From Favolaschia claudopus (lineage: Eukaryota > Basidiomycota > Agaricomycetes > Agaricales > Mycenaceae): a stretch of DNA of 64,000 bases. Below the pieces are notes generated by a model. The model made no database searches. It saw only the letters and a list, made by a program, of their open reading frames with translations, and was not told the origin of the DNA. The translations under genes were made by a program, and so were the position numbers. The DNA is taken from the NCBI GenBank assembly GCA_037176885.1, contig JAWWNJ010000028.1, positions 1,054,001-1,118,000 on the forward strand. The letters run 5' to 3'. Shown here in pieces: positions 1 through 11,008 of this stretch; position 1 is the first letter of the stretch; the number at the start of each line of letters is the position of its first letter.

Positions 1-58
1 TCTGCTTTGGTTGCTTTGATTCCGCCGTCTGTCTCTACTTGGTTCTATCTAATTACAG

Positions 59-2381
59 CGCATCAATCGCTGGCTGAAGTATCGCGCAAGGAAAATTCAG
101 AAACGCGCTATGGCTCGCGATCGCTCCAAGGACCCATGGGGCCTGTACCTGTCTAAACTTGCCGGGGTGACGAGTCCTCCGAAGGCGCGACAGGCCTTCC
201 AGCAGTATATGCACGAATCGTACGAGACGGACATCAAACCAGTCGTGGAGGCACGGTGGAAGGCGAGCGCTCTGGAAGAGGACGGAGTGACCTTGCGAAC
301 TGCAAAGGGGCCAGACGCACCTTTTCGCGCGCAGGTGGCGCGCGAGTTGTTTAAGGAGTTGTCCGCCGCTGAGCAGAAGGCACTCGGCGACCGCGCAAAG
401 AAATTGGCGAAGGACGAGCGGGACGAGTACATTGCTAAGATGAAAGCACCCGTGTCGAAGGATCCGGAGGATCGTCAGCGGTAGGAGTCGCCTTTCCTGG
501 AATACATTTGCTGATGCTCACTCTGTTCTTTGTCGGTTTAGGTGCATTGACGCGCTTGGAATGTTTGCGCAGGAATTTTTGAAAGGCGTCCATGAGTATA
601 CCGGCTTGTATTCATTCTGCGTTTTCGGGGGGCCTGTGCCTTCGTTCGACGGCGATCTAAGAACCTTGACGTGAGTGCGACGTTCTGGTGTAGATAGTAT
701 TGATGCTAACATATCTGTACGTCTTAGTGTGTCGTGGGGACGGAATATCATCGAGAAGCTGACGTTTCCGCAGTGGGCGAAGGAAAGGTTTGGGAAGGAG
801 GTGCTGGAATTCATGAGACAGTGGCTCATCACAGCGTTCAGTAAGTTGTTTGACGAAATTCTGTAACGGAGGGCGCGTCTAACATATGTGCCAGCGGAAG
901 CAGAATGTGCAGAAATGGTGCTGCCAAAGGGCGACGCCGAGGACCCTCTGGCTCGCGCCAAGTACCGGATGGACGACAATTGGAAAGGCTTCGGCAGTCA
1001 GGGGTCGGATTCGGAGAGCGAGGATGACAAGTCGAAGTCGTCAGATTCAGACACCGACTCAGAGACCAGCGACGAGTCGGGAGGGAGCAGTTCAGCGTCG
1101 GATTCAGCGTCGGAGAGCTCGGACGGGGGCGAGACGCAGAGTGCGGTCAAACGGAAGGATGGGCGACGGGAGAAAGAGCGGAAGAAAGTGAGAGCGAAGG
1201 CGAACGAGAAAGCGAAGGAGGAGGCGAAGAAACGAAGGGCAAAGGGAAAGGGGAAGGAAAAGGAGAAAACCAAGGAGGAGAAACGAAAGGAGAGGAAGAA
1301 GGAACTGGAAAGGCGTAAGGACAAAGACCGGCAGAAGGAGAAAGCGAAGGGGGGGAGGGAGCAGGAAAAGAAGAAAGAGAAAGAGCGGGAGAAGGAGAAG
1401 GCGAAGGAGAAGGAGAAGGAGAGAGAGCGGGAGAAGGAGAAAGACAAGGTGAAGGCGAAGGGGAAGGAGAGGGAGAGGGAAGGCGGATCGAAGAGAAAGG
1501 CGGGTGAAGGAGGTGGTGCGGAGGACGAGGCGAGGAAAAAAGCTCGCACGGAGGATGGACGGCCGCAGCGGAAACCAACGGCGAAGGCGAAAAAGGGGAA
1601 GGCGACAACGGCGGAGGGTAAGTGACTTTCGGGGAGTATGAGGTACAAGCTAACTACCGTGACAACAGGTGCGGCATCGGGTAGTGGCAGCGGTAGTGGC
1701 GGGGCAGGGGGGAACGAAAATGGGTCAGGGGCACCTGCTCCCTCGCGCGCTTCGTCGCCTCCAGCTCGGGCTCCAAGTCCGCCTCCGCCTCCGCCTTCGC
1801 CTCCGCCGCCAGCCCAGCCCGCACCGCCTGGGTGTCCCGCAGATGCGGCTGATTGGTTCAAGGCGGTCTACGCGGAGGTTTCGACGGTGCCGCTGGGGCA
1901 GCCGTTCAATACCTTGCTGGAGGGGTGGACCAATCTGGAGCGCGCCTACGGCTGGGAAAGTGGGCGGAGAGGCTTGCCCAGCGACGGTCGCCCGTCTCAA
2001 GTGTCGTCATGGGTGTCTTTGGCTCGAGGGTCAAGAGGAGGCTCAATGGGAGAAGGGAGAGGTCCTACATTGGCCGATACGGTGAAGTTTGAAAAGGAGT
2101 GGTGGGGGTGGTGGGGAAAACTTCAGCCAGAATGGCGTGTGCGTGACGAGCAGAGGGAAGGTCGTTGGGCTCGCGACGAGCGGCCTGCGACAGGTCCTGA
2201 CACCTGGACATCTCTTCGCTTCCCTGGACCGAACGGCATTCTAAGCCTCGTGGCGTGTTTGTTTTGGTGGGGTAAGAAATTGAAGAGTGACGAACGGGTC
2301 GGCGGGTGGAGTGAGGCCGTGGAAGACTTGAGCTGGATGGTTTGGGGGATGCTGGCGGCAGAGGAGGCGGGGAAGAAATAG
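59..2381 (+). CDS. Charged low-complexity protein of unknown function (5' end outside window)
   Basis: I do not recognise this protein. Five exons join in phase: 59-480, 542-670, 728-840, 895-1617 and 1669-2381, giving 699 visible residues. The frame stays open upstream of the first ATG (110) back to an acceptor (TTACAG, 53-58), and the residues there look coding, so the true start probably lies to the left of the window. The N-terminal 220 or so residues are a normal globular-looking mix. An acidic serine/aspartate tract follows (about 1010-1130), then a long Lys/Glu/Arg tract (about 1150-1560) of repeated KEKE/REKE type that could form a single charged helix. After that comes a Gly/Ser- and Pro-rich linker, then a Trp-rich C-terminus. 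The basic runs would suit a nuclear protein, but that is inference. All four internal introns are 51-61 nt. Confidence 0.7.
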
Positions 2382-3283
2382 ACGGACTCCATTTTCGAGG
2401 TATCTTTGCGGATCTGACGCTTCTTTGAGCTTGCTTTGCTGGTTGTGTGCATGTATTTATATGAATAGATATATTGTTATGTACAGGTACATGGGATGTG
2501 AATCTGAGGAGAGTATACTAAGACGGACAGGAAAATTGTCAGAACGGTGGACTTGTGCGTTTGACCTGCAGTGTGACGTAACGCGTGATGTCACATTGAG
2601 CGAAAATCGTCAAGTCCGTCTGGGGTCATCTTGGGCTCAAATGTGTGCGTAAGCAAGGGTTGCTTGGCTGCCATGTGAAGTTGAGATAGAGAGGAGGGGG
2701 GCTCAAGAGTGCTTTGTAGAGAGAGTGAGGAGGGGCTCAGCCTTCAGGGATGCTGAGGGTAGACACTAGAGATTGTTGTAGGAGTAGATGGGATCAAGTG
2801 CCGGATTATGTTGTGGAAGTGTGATTTTGAGCGAGGAGTAACAAGATAATCACTCATGGAAAGATTTGAGACAAGTCTGAGAAATTGCAGGGAAAATATC
2901 AGTACTACTCTGCACCAAATAAATAACACAGCCACAATGATCAAGGGGAGCATCAACAATCGCGACCCAGAAGCAGAACAGAGAGGAAGCTTTATATGGA
3001 AGGAGCCCGAAAGGAGAAGACAGCAGATGCCATATAGGGAAGCCTCGGGTAGTTTAAGAGACCGGGAGAAGTGAGATATAGGCATATAGTGATAGCTGCA
3101 GCCGGCGAGTGGCTAGGACCAGCCAGAAAGCATTCAGACAAAGGGTCAATGCAATATGTGTATGGTTCTGGCTCTAGCCAGCAGCCTTGTAGGTCCACTC
3201 CCAAAGGCAATGGTATGGCTGGCTAGGGCCTGTACATTTAGTCTTTATATTACATCTAGAGCTCATTTTCCCTTGGGCCTTGA
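2382..3283. other. Intergenic stretch, no gene seen
   Basis: About 900 bp between the convergent charged-protein gene and the MFS gene. Only short open frames without recognisable content are present on either strand. It presumably holds both 3' ends. I see no repeat, RNA gene or other feature. Confidence 0.6.
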
Positions 3284-5015
3284 CTACCCCGTCTTGGCTT
3301 TCAATTGCTTCCAAAATGTGAGATGCAGTAGCACCCCCACACCGACGACGCCGAGCTGAACACCGATATAATTTTTCATTCCCATCTGCACGCCTGAGAT
3401 GACCGCGTTACCGAGATGACCCAGATGAGAAGTCAAAAACACGTACCAGCACCACCCAGCAGCGCGCCCGTAACCCTCCCACAATAATTACTATACTGAA
3501 TTGCCAAACTCGTCCGTCCATTCCACGCATTCGGCAGCTGCTTCGACAACAAGCTCAATGTGCAAGTGCTCGCGAGATTAAACCCCAGCGCAACCAGCAC
3601 CCAACAAACATAAAACGAGCCAAAAACAACGCGCTCCGCCGCAAGCAGAATCAACGCCAGGGCCAACCCGGCGAGACCGATAGCGGAGCCGAGCGCGAGC
3701 GTCGTGCGGTCTTGGAAGCGCGGGGAGTAGCGGACGCTGGCGAGGAGGAAGGGGACGGTGGCGATGCCGCCGAGGGCGATGAAGTTGCCTGCGGCGTAGG
3801 GTGTGTAGTTGAAGGCGGCGGCGGTGAAGATGGGGATGTTGGCTTCCCAGCTGCCGAGGATGAAGAAGCAGGACATGGAGGACCAGCACATGGAGAGGAT
3901 GACGCCCCATTGGGGGAGGGTGAGTTGGTGAAGGCCGAGTTCTTCTTCTTGTGTGACGGGGGTTCCGACTTCTACTGAGTTGGAGGTGGATGGTGGTCGT
4001 GTCGGTTTGGGGACGTCCTTGAAGAGATACACGCTTCCGGCCATGAAGAAGAGAGTCAGGACGGCGGTGACCCAGCCTGGACTGCCCAACAGATAAGCAA
4101 GTGGAGGTGCTTTAGGGGATCGCTCGTTATACCTTGTGTAACCGTTGAAGATGTCGTTTGAAAAGCCGAACTTATACAGCAGACCGCCTACGAATGGACC
4201 GACACTGAATCCAAATGCCTGACCGAGAACGAGCCAACTGGCAAGCGTCGTTCGTCGGCGGATTCCGATGATTCGAGGATCTACGAAGCTGGTCAGAGGG
4301 ATGCAGACCAAAGAGTAGGGGGAGCCTTACCTGAACAATAGCGCTTAATATACAGGAAACCTGTAAACGCTATCCCGGAAACGATGCGACCCATGAGGAT
4401 GAGATATAGCAGATGCGCTTTGTATGCAACGGCGTGTAGTATACTACCAACAATCAATGCGAGATAGGATATAGTCAACGGGAAGGAGTAGCGCCCTGGA
4501 AAAAACGTGAGTGTTAACGCGGTCGGTGAGAAGTATACAGAGAGACCTCCGTCATATCTTGCTAGTGGGATGAGGGTAAGACCAGAGAAAACGGCGGGAA
4601 TGCCGATCGTCAGACCGGAGAACACGGCCGAGCCCCCAAGATACTCTGCATATTGAGCGGCAGAGGAGACCGTGACGAAAAATCCGAACTAAATACAATT
4701 CAAGATCAGCACATTATCCGGAAAAGTTGTGAGCGCATTTTGCACCTGGAGCAAAGCATTCGTCGCGATGACCATAGCCAGAGATCCCATACTTGGCAAG
4801 CGGAATTCCGGGTCGTCCTCTGGAGAAGGCGTGCCTGCGAGAGACTCTTGAAGCTCGATCTGCTCAGCTGGTTCTTCCGTTGGTTGGACGACGGAGAGAC
4901 TTGATCCATCCAAGGTAGGCGCGTTGGAATGGAGAACGGCCCAGGAAGGTCGCTGTGGGACGGATTCACCATGCGCAACGTAGTCCACGACAGTCGAGAG
5001 CACCGAGGTCGACAT
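3284..5015 (-). CDS. Major facilitator superfamily transporter
   Basis: A multi-pass membrane transporter; substrate unknown. Six exons on the minus strand, 5015-4746, 4688-4547, 4495-4331, 4280-4133, 4081-3447 and 3393-3284, sum to 1470 nt with every phase consistent (489 aa). The ATG at 5015 follows an in-frame upstream stretch without ATG. The first 80 residues or so are polar and presumably cytosolic. After that come repeated hydrophobic segments. The conserved block GRIVSGIAFTGFLYIKRYC..DPRIIGIRRRT is an MFS loop 2-3 type signature, and it is followed by a Gly-rich helix (SWLVLGQAFGFSVGPFVGG). One intron (4082-4132) is 51 nt without a stop, so it can be misread as coding. The donor at 4546 (GTCTCT) is weak. 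A second helical bundle and a basic tail (KQLKAK) follow. The family as a whole is certain from the pattern; the subfamily is not. Confidence 0.85.
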
Positions 5016-5846
5016 GGTTCCAAGTGAAGGCTTGAAATTTGATTCTGACTCATTGAGATTCGGGGATAATACCACTGGCAAGAGCCAGCGACTCAGAGAA
5101 CGCTGATTGACAGCCGTAATATCAAGCCATTGAGGTGTTGGAAGTCGTAGCCAGTGGCCACCCAGAATACGATACTATACTAGGATGGAGAGCAGCGTCG
5201 CACAAAGAACGAGTCGAGCCAATCTATTGAGACCAGTAAAAGTTGAAAAGACGAAACAATCGGGAGAGGACATCCGCAGCCTGTCCGCTGACAGTCCGCA
5301 GCCCAGGTAGGTTGACGAGCTGGTATTGCCAGCCTGGCAACGAGCTGGTCGAAGGTAGGTTGGACGAACCTGATGTCGAGGAATGAGTACCGGCAATTTG
5401 ACGGGATTTTGATCAGATCATCGTGCACGTTACATTCTGTGACACCAGCCAAATCCTCAGTTTCGATGGCAAAATATGGTATAAATTTCGAGGGCCCTTC
5501 ACTCGCCTGATAGTATACACCAGAAAAAATGTAAAATCTTTTTATTTGTAATGTCCAGAACAGATTTTCAATCAAGGTACCAATAACATCCCATCGTGTG
5601 GTGGTATCACCCAAATGACCAGGTTTGGGGCAAAAATCGACCAATCTGTTCTGGACATTACAAATAAATTCACGGAAACTATCGATTTGAGCCGATACTG
5701 GACTGATATGGGGCGTGTGGCAGCGTGGACTGTGACCGCTCGGATCGCAGTGATCAAGGCTCTGAAAACACAACCAAACAAGCGCGACGCGACTTCATTC
5801 TTCATATTCCCGCGTGTCTCGACGTGCCTACGCGTCAGAACGCGTC
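5016..5846. other. Intergenic, contains a perfect 26-bp inverted repeat
   Basis: Between the divergent MFS gene and the coiled-coil gene. A 197-codon open frame on the minus strand (5180-5773) matches nothing I recognise and runs through the inverted repeat, so I do not call it. The region should contain both promoters. Confidence 0.5.
5541..5668. repeat. Perfect 26-bp inverted repeat, 76-bp loop
   Basis: The arm at 5541-5566 is the exact reverse complement of 5643-5668. The match stops sharply at both ends. It could be the core of a small foldback element, or a hairpin in a transcript. No target duplication was found. Confidence 0.8.
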
Positions 5847-6541
5847 ATGGATCGCATTTCCTCCATAATTCGATGGAAGGGACATAAGAGAAAGCGCTCT
5901 CGGGCCCAAGACGCGCAGCTGGCAGGCGCGCGCGCATCAGCAGCTTCTCTTCGCACGGAATCCGATAGCACTCACGAGAAGGAAAATCAAGGCTCCTCGG
6001 AACTGGAAAGGGCACAAGAGCGCGGCAATAACTATCAGAGGAGCTTGTATAACGAGAAGAAGAGGCTTAAACGGGCACATACTGTCAACACGGATCAGGC
6101 TCGTTTGCTCGAGGAAAGCCGCGCCGAGAACCAAAAGCTGAGCACTCAAGTCGGCCAGTTGACGGCAGAAGTAGCAGATTTAGATGCCGAATCGTCTAGC
6201 CTCCGCGACTCCCTCGCCTCGCAGAAATCATCGCGGAGCCATCTTTCCAAAAAAATCCATACCCTCGCCGCAAAATGCCGTCGAATTCCAGACAGACTCG
6301 AGACGGCGGCTACTAAGGCGGCATCCAAGGCAAAGGAGGAGCTTACCCGCCTGTTTTCCTTCAACCTGAAGGAGAAGGGAGCTGTGCCGGACTCGACAAG
6401 AGACATGATAAATAATCTTGTTGCTCTTGATGGAGTGCGGCCGAACAAAGTCGTTCTCGGAGGAAGACAAGAAGAGGCGTCGGATTCGCGCGCCGAAAGT
6501 CCGAACACTGCTTCGCCGTCGACGACGATGCCACAACTTCA
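5847..6541 (+). pseudogene. Coiled-coil protein gene broken by a nested transposon
   Basis: The frame opens at ATG 5847 and is rich in charged heptads: Glu/Lys/Arg/Gln with Leu, about residues 45-160, with a basic start. A globular stretch follows, ending in a VALDGVRPNKV motif. I associate this kind of protein with large, mobile-element-linked families in mushrooms but cannot name a function. After that motif the sequence becomes Ser/Pro-rich. At 6534-6541 the frame meets the target duplication of the element at 6542-10951. Right of the second duplication the same phase continues for 16 codons from 10960 and stops at 11006-11008. The insertion therefore interrupts what was one open frame. 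Whether the gene was already degenerate beforehand is unclear. Confidence 0.6.
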
Positions 6542-6679
6542 CAAGGGGCACCCATCCTTAAAATCTTGGACACGGGGTCGGAAAACTGACTTAAGGCTTC
6601 GTCGACCCCCACCCCCGCTACGTAACTGTTACATAAGCCCCAAAACGGGTAATTCCCATCAAAAACTGTCAGAGTTCGG

Positions 6680-9600
6680 TAGTGTTGCCGCTATCCGATT
6701 TCGAGCTGAGCTCGAGCTGATGGGAGATCAAACTCGGTGGAGCTCAAGCTGGCTCGAGCTCGTCTGCCATATACGGAAAGAGCTGTCTCACACCTTCGCT
6801 AGCGTGTTATTCGCCACTTTGTGAGCCAGCAGAGCGTCGATGAATAATCTACGAGCCACATAGAACATAGTAATTGACTATTACCATGTTTCGAGAGCAG
6901 TAGAGCATAAATTATTATATCCAGTGATGAAAACACACGAGTTAGAAAAATTATTCTATGTCAGTGTCATCGCCATCGAGCAAGTCCTCGTCACCCGAGC
7001 TTTCTGCTGAGGAGTTCATCAAGTTCTCGAGCTCAGCGGCATCCCCAGCAGCGAGCAACGCGTCTATTGTTTCCGGGTCAACATCAATGACTGATAACTC
7101 AGCCTCCGTTGCGACCCATTCGTCACAGAAAGAAAGGCGGTCCTCCTTGTAGATGAATTTAAGAATCTGGAGAATTTCCATCATCTCTGGGGACAGGCGT
7201 GAACGGCGGGAAGAGTCCGTTTCTTTACTTGAAGAGAAGACCCGTTCACACGGGACAGCCGAAGCCTGAGCCGGAAGAACATCGAGGGCGACACGGAAGA
7301 GGTAGACATAGTCGAATTGACGGCGCTGTCATAATTCACAATTGAACCAAACAAGCAAGGACAATTAAGAGAAATCTCACCTGCCAGTACCGCACTAAAT
7401 CAAAGTCCTCCTCCTCCGCAGGAGTGATGACTTCGGCCTCATAACGAGACAGTTCAGCGTCAACAATACGTTGATCTTCAGCAATAGCACGGTGCTCTGC
7501 TTCGGCTCGTTCCTCGGGTGTAGGCTCAGCAGGGGTGTCGCTGCCAGATGACTCGAGATCAGAGCTGGACATCGACTTCATAAACTCATTGAAGCGTGAT
7601 AGCCCTTTGCGCTGTGCTCGGGCAGCGTGTGAGGACGTGGGAACAGCCACCGTCCGAGTTCCAACGTGACCTGAAGACTGATGAAGCCGCTCTTCCTTGC
7701 GGAACTCCAACATCTGTTCAAAGAATTAAACCCTGATATTACGCGGTGCATTATAAGGAAAATCTTACCACGTCGCGAATAGCTGTCTTTGCAGCATCAA
7801 ACTCTTCCGTAGACCAGTGTTCTCGCAGCCACTTGAGCTTGATGGTCGGATTCAGGACTTGAATTGTATAAGCCAACTGACAATAGGATAAAGCAGACAA
7901 CATACTCATTGCCAGACCATAGATCTTCGTGCCTCGAGACAAATTGAGGTATTCCTCGATCTTCCGAGCAGCGGCATTGATAGCGATGTTGAGTTTCTCG
8001 AGCTCTTGCGCAATCATTGGGCTGCGAAGGATGAGGAGAAGGTTCTCGTATATGGGGAGTACCAAGGAGAGTGTCGGGGTTTTTTCTGCCGAAACAATCT
8101 CTTGAACATCGTGAAAGAGTTTTAGAAATTTACGGATATCCGTCAAGGCCTGTATCGTGGAGGGACCGAGTCTCTGATCCTTGATCGCCTCTTGTTTTGG
8201 ATCCAGAAGGAATCTGTCGACGGCCTAAAAGTCTGTCAATTCAAATTCAAACTAGGAAAAAGGATCAAACCAGATATTGCTCCAATAGCCGATTTATCAT
8301 CAGGAAAGTTGCGGACCATCTCGTCTCGACATCTTTGAGAAGCCCGACCACGCGTAATGTTACGCTGTGGTCGCCCCAGCCGCCCGCTGCATTACCTTGT
8401 TTGATCGTGCTCTCAAGATTCTCGCGGTGCTGGCCGGATGCGCGACACGAGGTAACTAATGTTCTCGCTTGATGGACCGGATCCAGCCACAGGGCTAACC
8501 AGTAATCCTTGTCGTCCTTCAAGGACTCGGGGATGACGTTGCCATGATCGTCGACTGAGAGGTTGACGTCGTACCCAGGAATTTCGGCAAGTTCTTTGAG
8601 AGCGGTCTGGACAGCGATGTTAATGACATGGGGGAAACACCTTCACCGGCGAATGAGAACCCGTCCTCATGAATTGATTGAAAACATACCGAATGCGATT
8701 GCCGTCGACATCGAACGGGATGCCAAGAACGCGCAATTCGTCACAAATCTCCTTCATAGACGTATTGTTGTTCGACGCATTGTCGCAGGTGAGCGTCGAC
8801 ATCTGTGTAGTCATGTCAGAACTGAACAAGAGAAGAAGCTTGACGCATACCTTGTGTAAGCAGCCGATTTCCTTCAGAACCTGTACAAAAACCTTGCCAA
8901 TATTTTCTCCTGTGTGACCCCGGCTCCACACGTCGTCGGTGAAGGAAACACGGCCCAAGGAATTCTGATGCTGAGTGAGAAGCTGCACCTGTGATATGAA
9001 CGAATACTGACTTGAATTTCCAGACACATCTTCGCATATTCAGCCTTGAATTTCTCGACAATGAGCTTCCCCAACTTTGTTCGGTGCGGGATATCGGAGT
9101 CATCGAGGTGTGTGCCAATGTATAAAAGCAGGTCACGCAGCTCAGGACAGTCCACGACGTCGAGGGACTGGTAGAGCATGTGAGGATGCGACAAAGAGTT
9201 AGCAATTGCTGCACTTACTTGATCATCAACGGCAATCCATTTAACAAGCCGCTCGTAAAACCCCGGAAGCGTGAATTCCTCACGACCAGCCTTATCCGAA
9301 TCGACGGGAGTGTTGTGAGCAGGTGTGTCCCACCCTTTCAACTGTTTGAGGATGACTGTGTTGTGCCAGACTTTACTGTGGTCTTTGCGCAAATGCCTTC
9401 GAATGGCGCCGTTGATTCCCTCGCCATTTTTCCAAGCCTGCCATTTATTAGGTTTCTGACTGATTATTACGATTGTTAAGTAGTCCCGTCTACAATAGAA
9501 GCGAAGAAAAACTCACGCGCAGAAGCAGCAGGCAAGGTGCGAGAATGATTCCCTGCTGGGGCGCCTCTTATCCATCGTCTCTTTTGGCAGAGGCACTGCT

Positions 9601-10651
9601 GGCTTTTCTTTGCTATTTACACCCCGCACAAAATACCATAGATCAGTCGCCTCTGCTGCTGAGTCCCGTTTATCGTCCAGGAGTGACCCGAGATGCACCC
9701 TGGGGGTTTCGGCGGCAGATGGATGGTGAACTGACTCGGACGCAGCGGCGGCAGCATTGATAGCAACGGAGGAGGCGGGTCCAGCACCAAAGACAGCTGG
9801 AGCATGGGGCAGAGAAGCGGAGTCGATCCGGCGCCGTGTACGCGATGTGTTACTGCCCTCCGCATCGTTGTTTCGCTTGCGCTTAGATTTACTCCGAGTT
9901 TGGCGGGCGCCGGTGTTGGTGACGTCGGTAAGAGGGGAAGGAACGGGATTATATTGTCGGAAGATATATTGCTGCCCAGACACAGGCGGCACCGCAGAGA
10001 CGGGTAGATTTGTCGAAGCAAAGTGTTGAGGATACGGTTGGGGCGTATAGGCCTGGGGTGGTAGCTGATAGTGCGGTTGGTGAATCGCCCAAGGGGGCTG
10101 GGATGTTGTCGTAGGTGATGGGGGAAAGTAATTTTCGTTCCGAGTCAAGGGCCGCGAGAGACAGGTGCAGGATTGTGGGTTGCCGCACACACAGAAGAGA
10201 GCGGACATGACTCAGATGGAGGAAAGTGGAATGAAAGAGAATAAATTTAGAGAACTAACGAGACTTTATATGTTATAACTGCTCTCTACAACGCGTCCCT
10301 GGCCGCCCCAACCATCTCCTCCGTTTGCGTCACAAACCCGGATACTCCACAGCAAAGCGCGATTTTTCATGTGTTTGACGCGTCGGTAAAGGCAGAGGTG
10401 GAGCCCAGTCTCGAGCTAGAGACGTCATAGAGATCCTGGAGGGCAGGAGACGTCTTGAACGACGAGGATAACAGAGAAAGAGGCGGGAGAGGGCAAGGCA
10501 CACAGCGTGACAGCCACGCAGCGTAACAGCAGTAACGCTGACGTTGACTCGAGCCGATTCGAGTTGTTATCAAATCGGTTGCCTGATTTGGGGCAGCCAT
10601 CACCTCGAGCTCGGACTTGGCTCGAGGCAGCTCGAAATAGCGGCAACACTA
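6680..10651. mobile_element. hAT DNA transposon, 3972 bp
   Basis: Terminal inverted repeats begin TAGTGTTGCCGCTAT at both ends and continue imperfectly into a CGAGCTC-rich subterminal zone. They are flanked by exact 8-bp duplications GAGTTCGG (6672-6679 and 10652-10659). The element carries one spliced transposase gene on the minus strand. It sits inside the shorter hAT-type element at 6542-10951, so it is the younger of the two. Confidence 0.93.
6951..10208 (-). CDS. hAT-family transposase with BED zinc finger (probably defective)
   Basis: A DNA-binding transposase for cut-and-paste movement of the surrounding element. It starts at ATG 10208 and ends at 6951, with about ten exons. Those I could phase are 10208-9517, 9459-9219 and 9167 onward, with further introns after LEIQ, CLHK and NRIR. 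A Pro/Ser-rich N-terminus leads to a BED-type finger: Cys pair in HLACCFC, His pair in RRHLRKDH, split by the first intron. Catalytic-core blocks follow: GRVSFTDDVWS, LTCDNASNN and RCFPHVINI. The C-terminal dimerisation block ASAVPCERVFSSSKET lies near 7240-7280, and an acidic tail ends the protein. Between DDVWS and GHTGEN I miss a stretch of roughly 35-40 residues that relatives normally have. This suggests an internal deletion and loss of activity. Confidence 0.8.
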
Positions 10652-11008
10652 GAGTTCGGTCAAGTTTTGCTGTGATTCTGACTATACCGGCACATTTCAG
10701 GGACACTTCAGTGTTCAAATGTGTTCTCCCACACATTTTCGCATTTTCGCTGGCCGAAAACTTCCATCCGGGTCTGACCGCAACACCCAATATATTATGT
10801 AATCAAATATTTTTCTCACTTTTTTTTTCTGACCCTCGGAAACGTGTTTTCAGACGAATCTGAAGCTGGGTCGGAAAAGTGAAATAAGGCTTCCCAGACC
10901 CCCACCCCCCCCTAACCCTGTGTCTCGGGATTTCCCGGTGGGTGCCCCTTGCAACTTCATCATACCGCCGCCACTCTGGAGTCTCCTTGTGGTATTCGAT
11001 TGTCGTGA

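Larger units (their letters stand above)
6542..10951. mobile_element. Short hAT-type element (about 430 bp) with a second hAT inserted
   Basis: The ends are CAAGGGGCACCCA at 6542 and its reverse complement ending at 10951, flanked by perfect 8-bp duplications CAACTTCA (6534-6541 and 10952-10959). Removing the inner hAT and its duplication leaves about 430 bp with no coding capacity. The subterminal sequences also match each other imperfectly; for example a GGTCGGAAAA...AAGGCTTC block occurs near 6575 and near 10870. An 8-bp duplication with short inverted ends is typical of hAT MITEs. Confidence 0.85.

Noticed and set aside
998..1861. Ser/Pro-rich minus-strand frame of 287 codons
   Set aside because: It mirrors the Lys/Glu-rich exon of the plus-strand gene, which has consistent splice phase.
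5180..5773. 197-codon minus-strand frame as a gene
   Set aside because: No recognisable pattern, no splice context, and it runs through the perfect inverted repeat.
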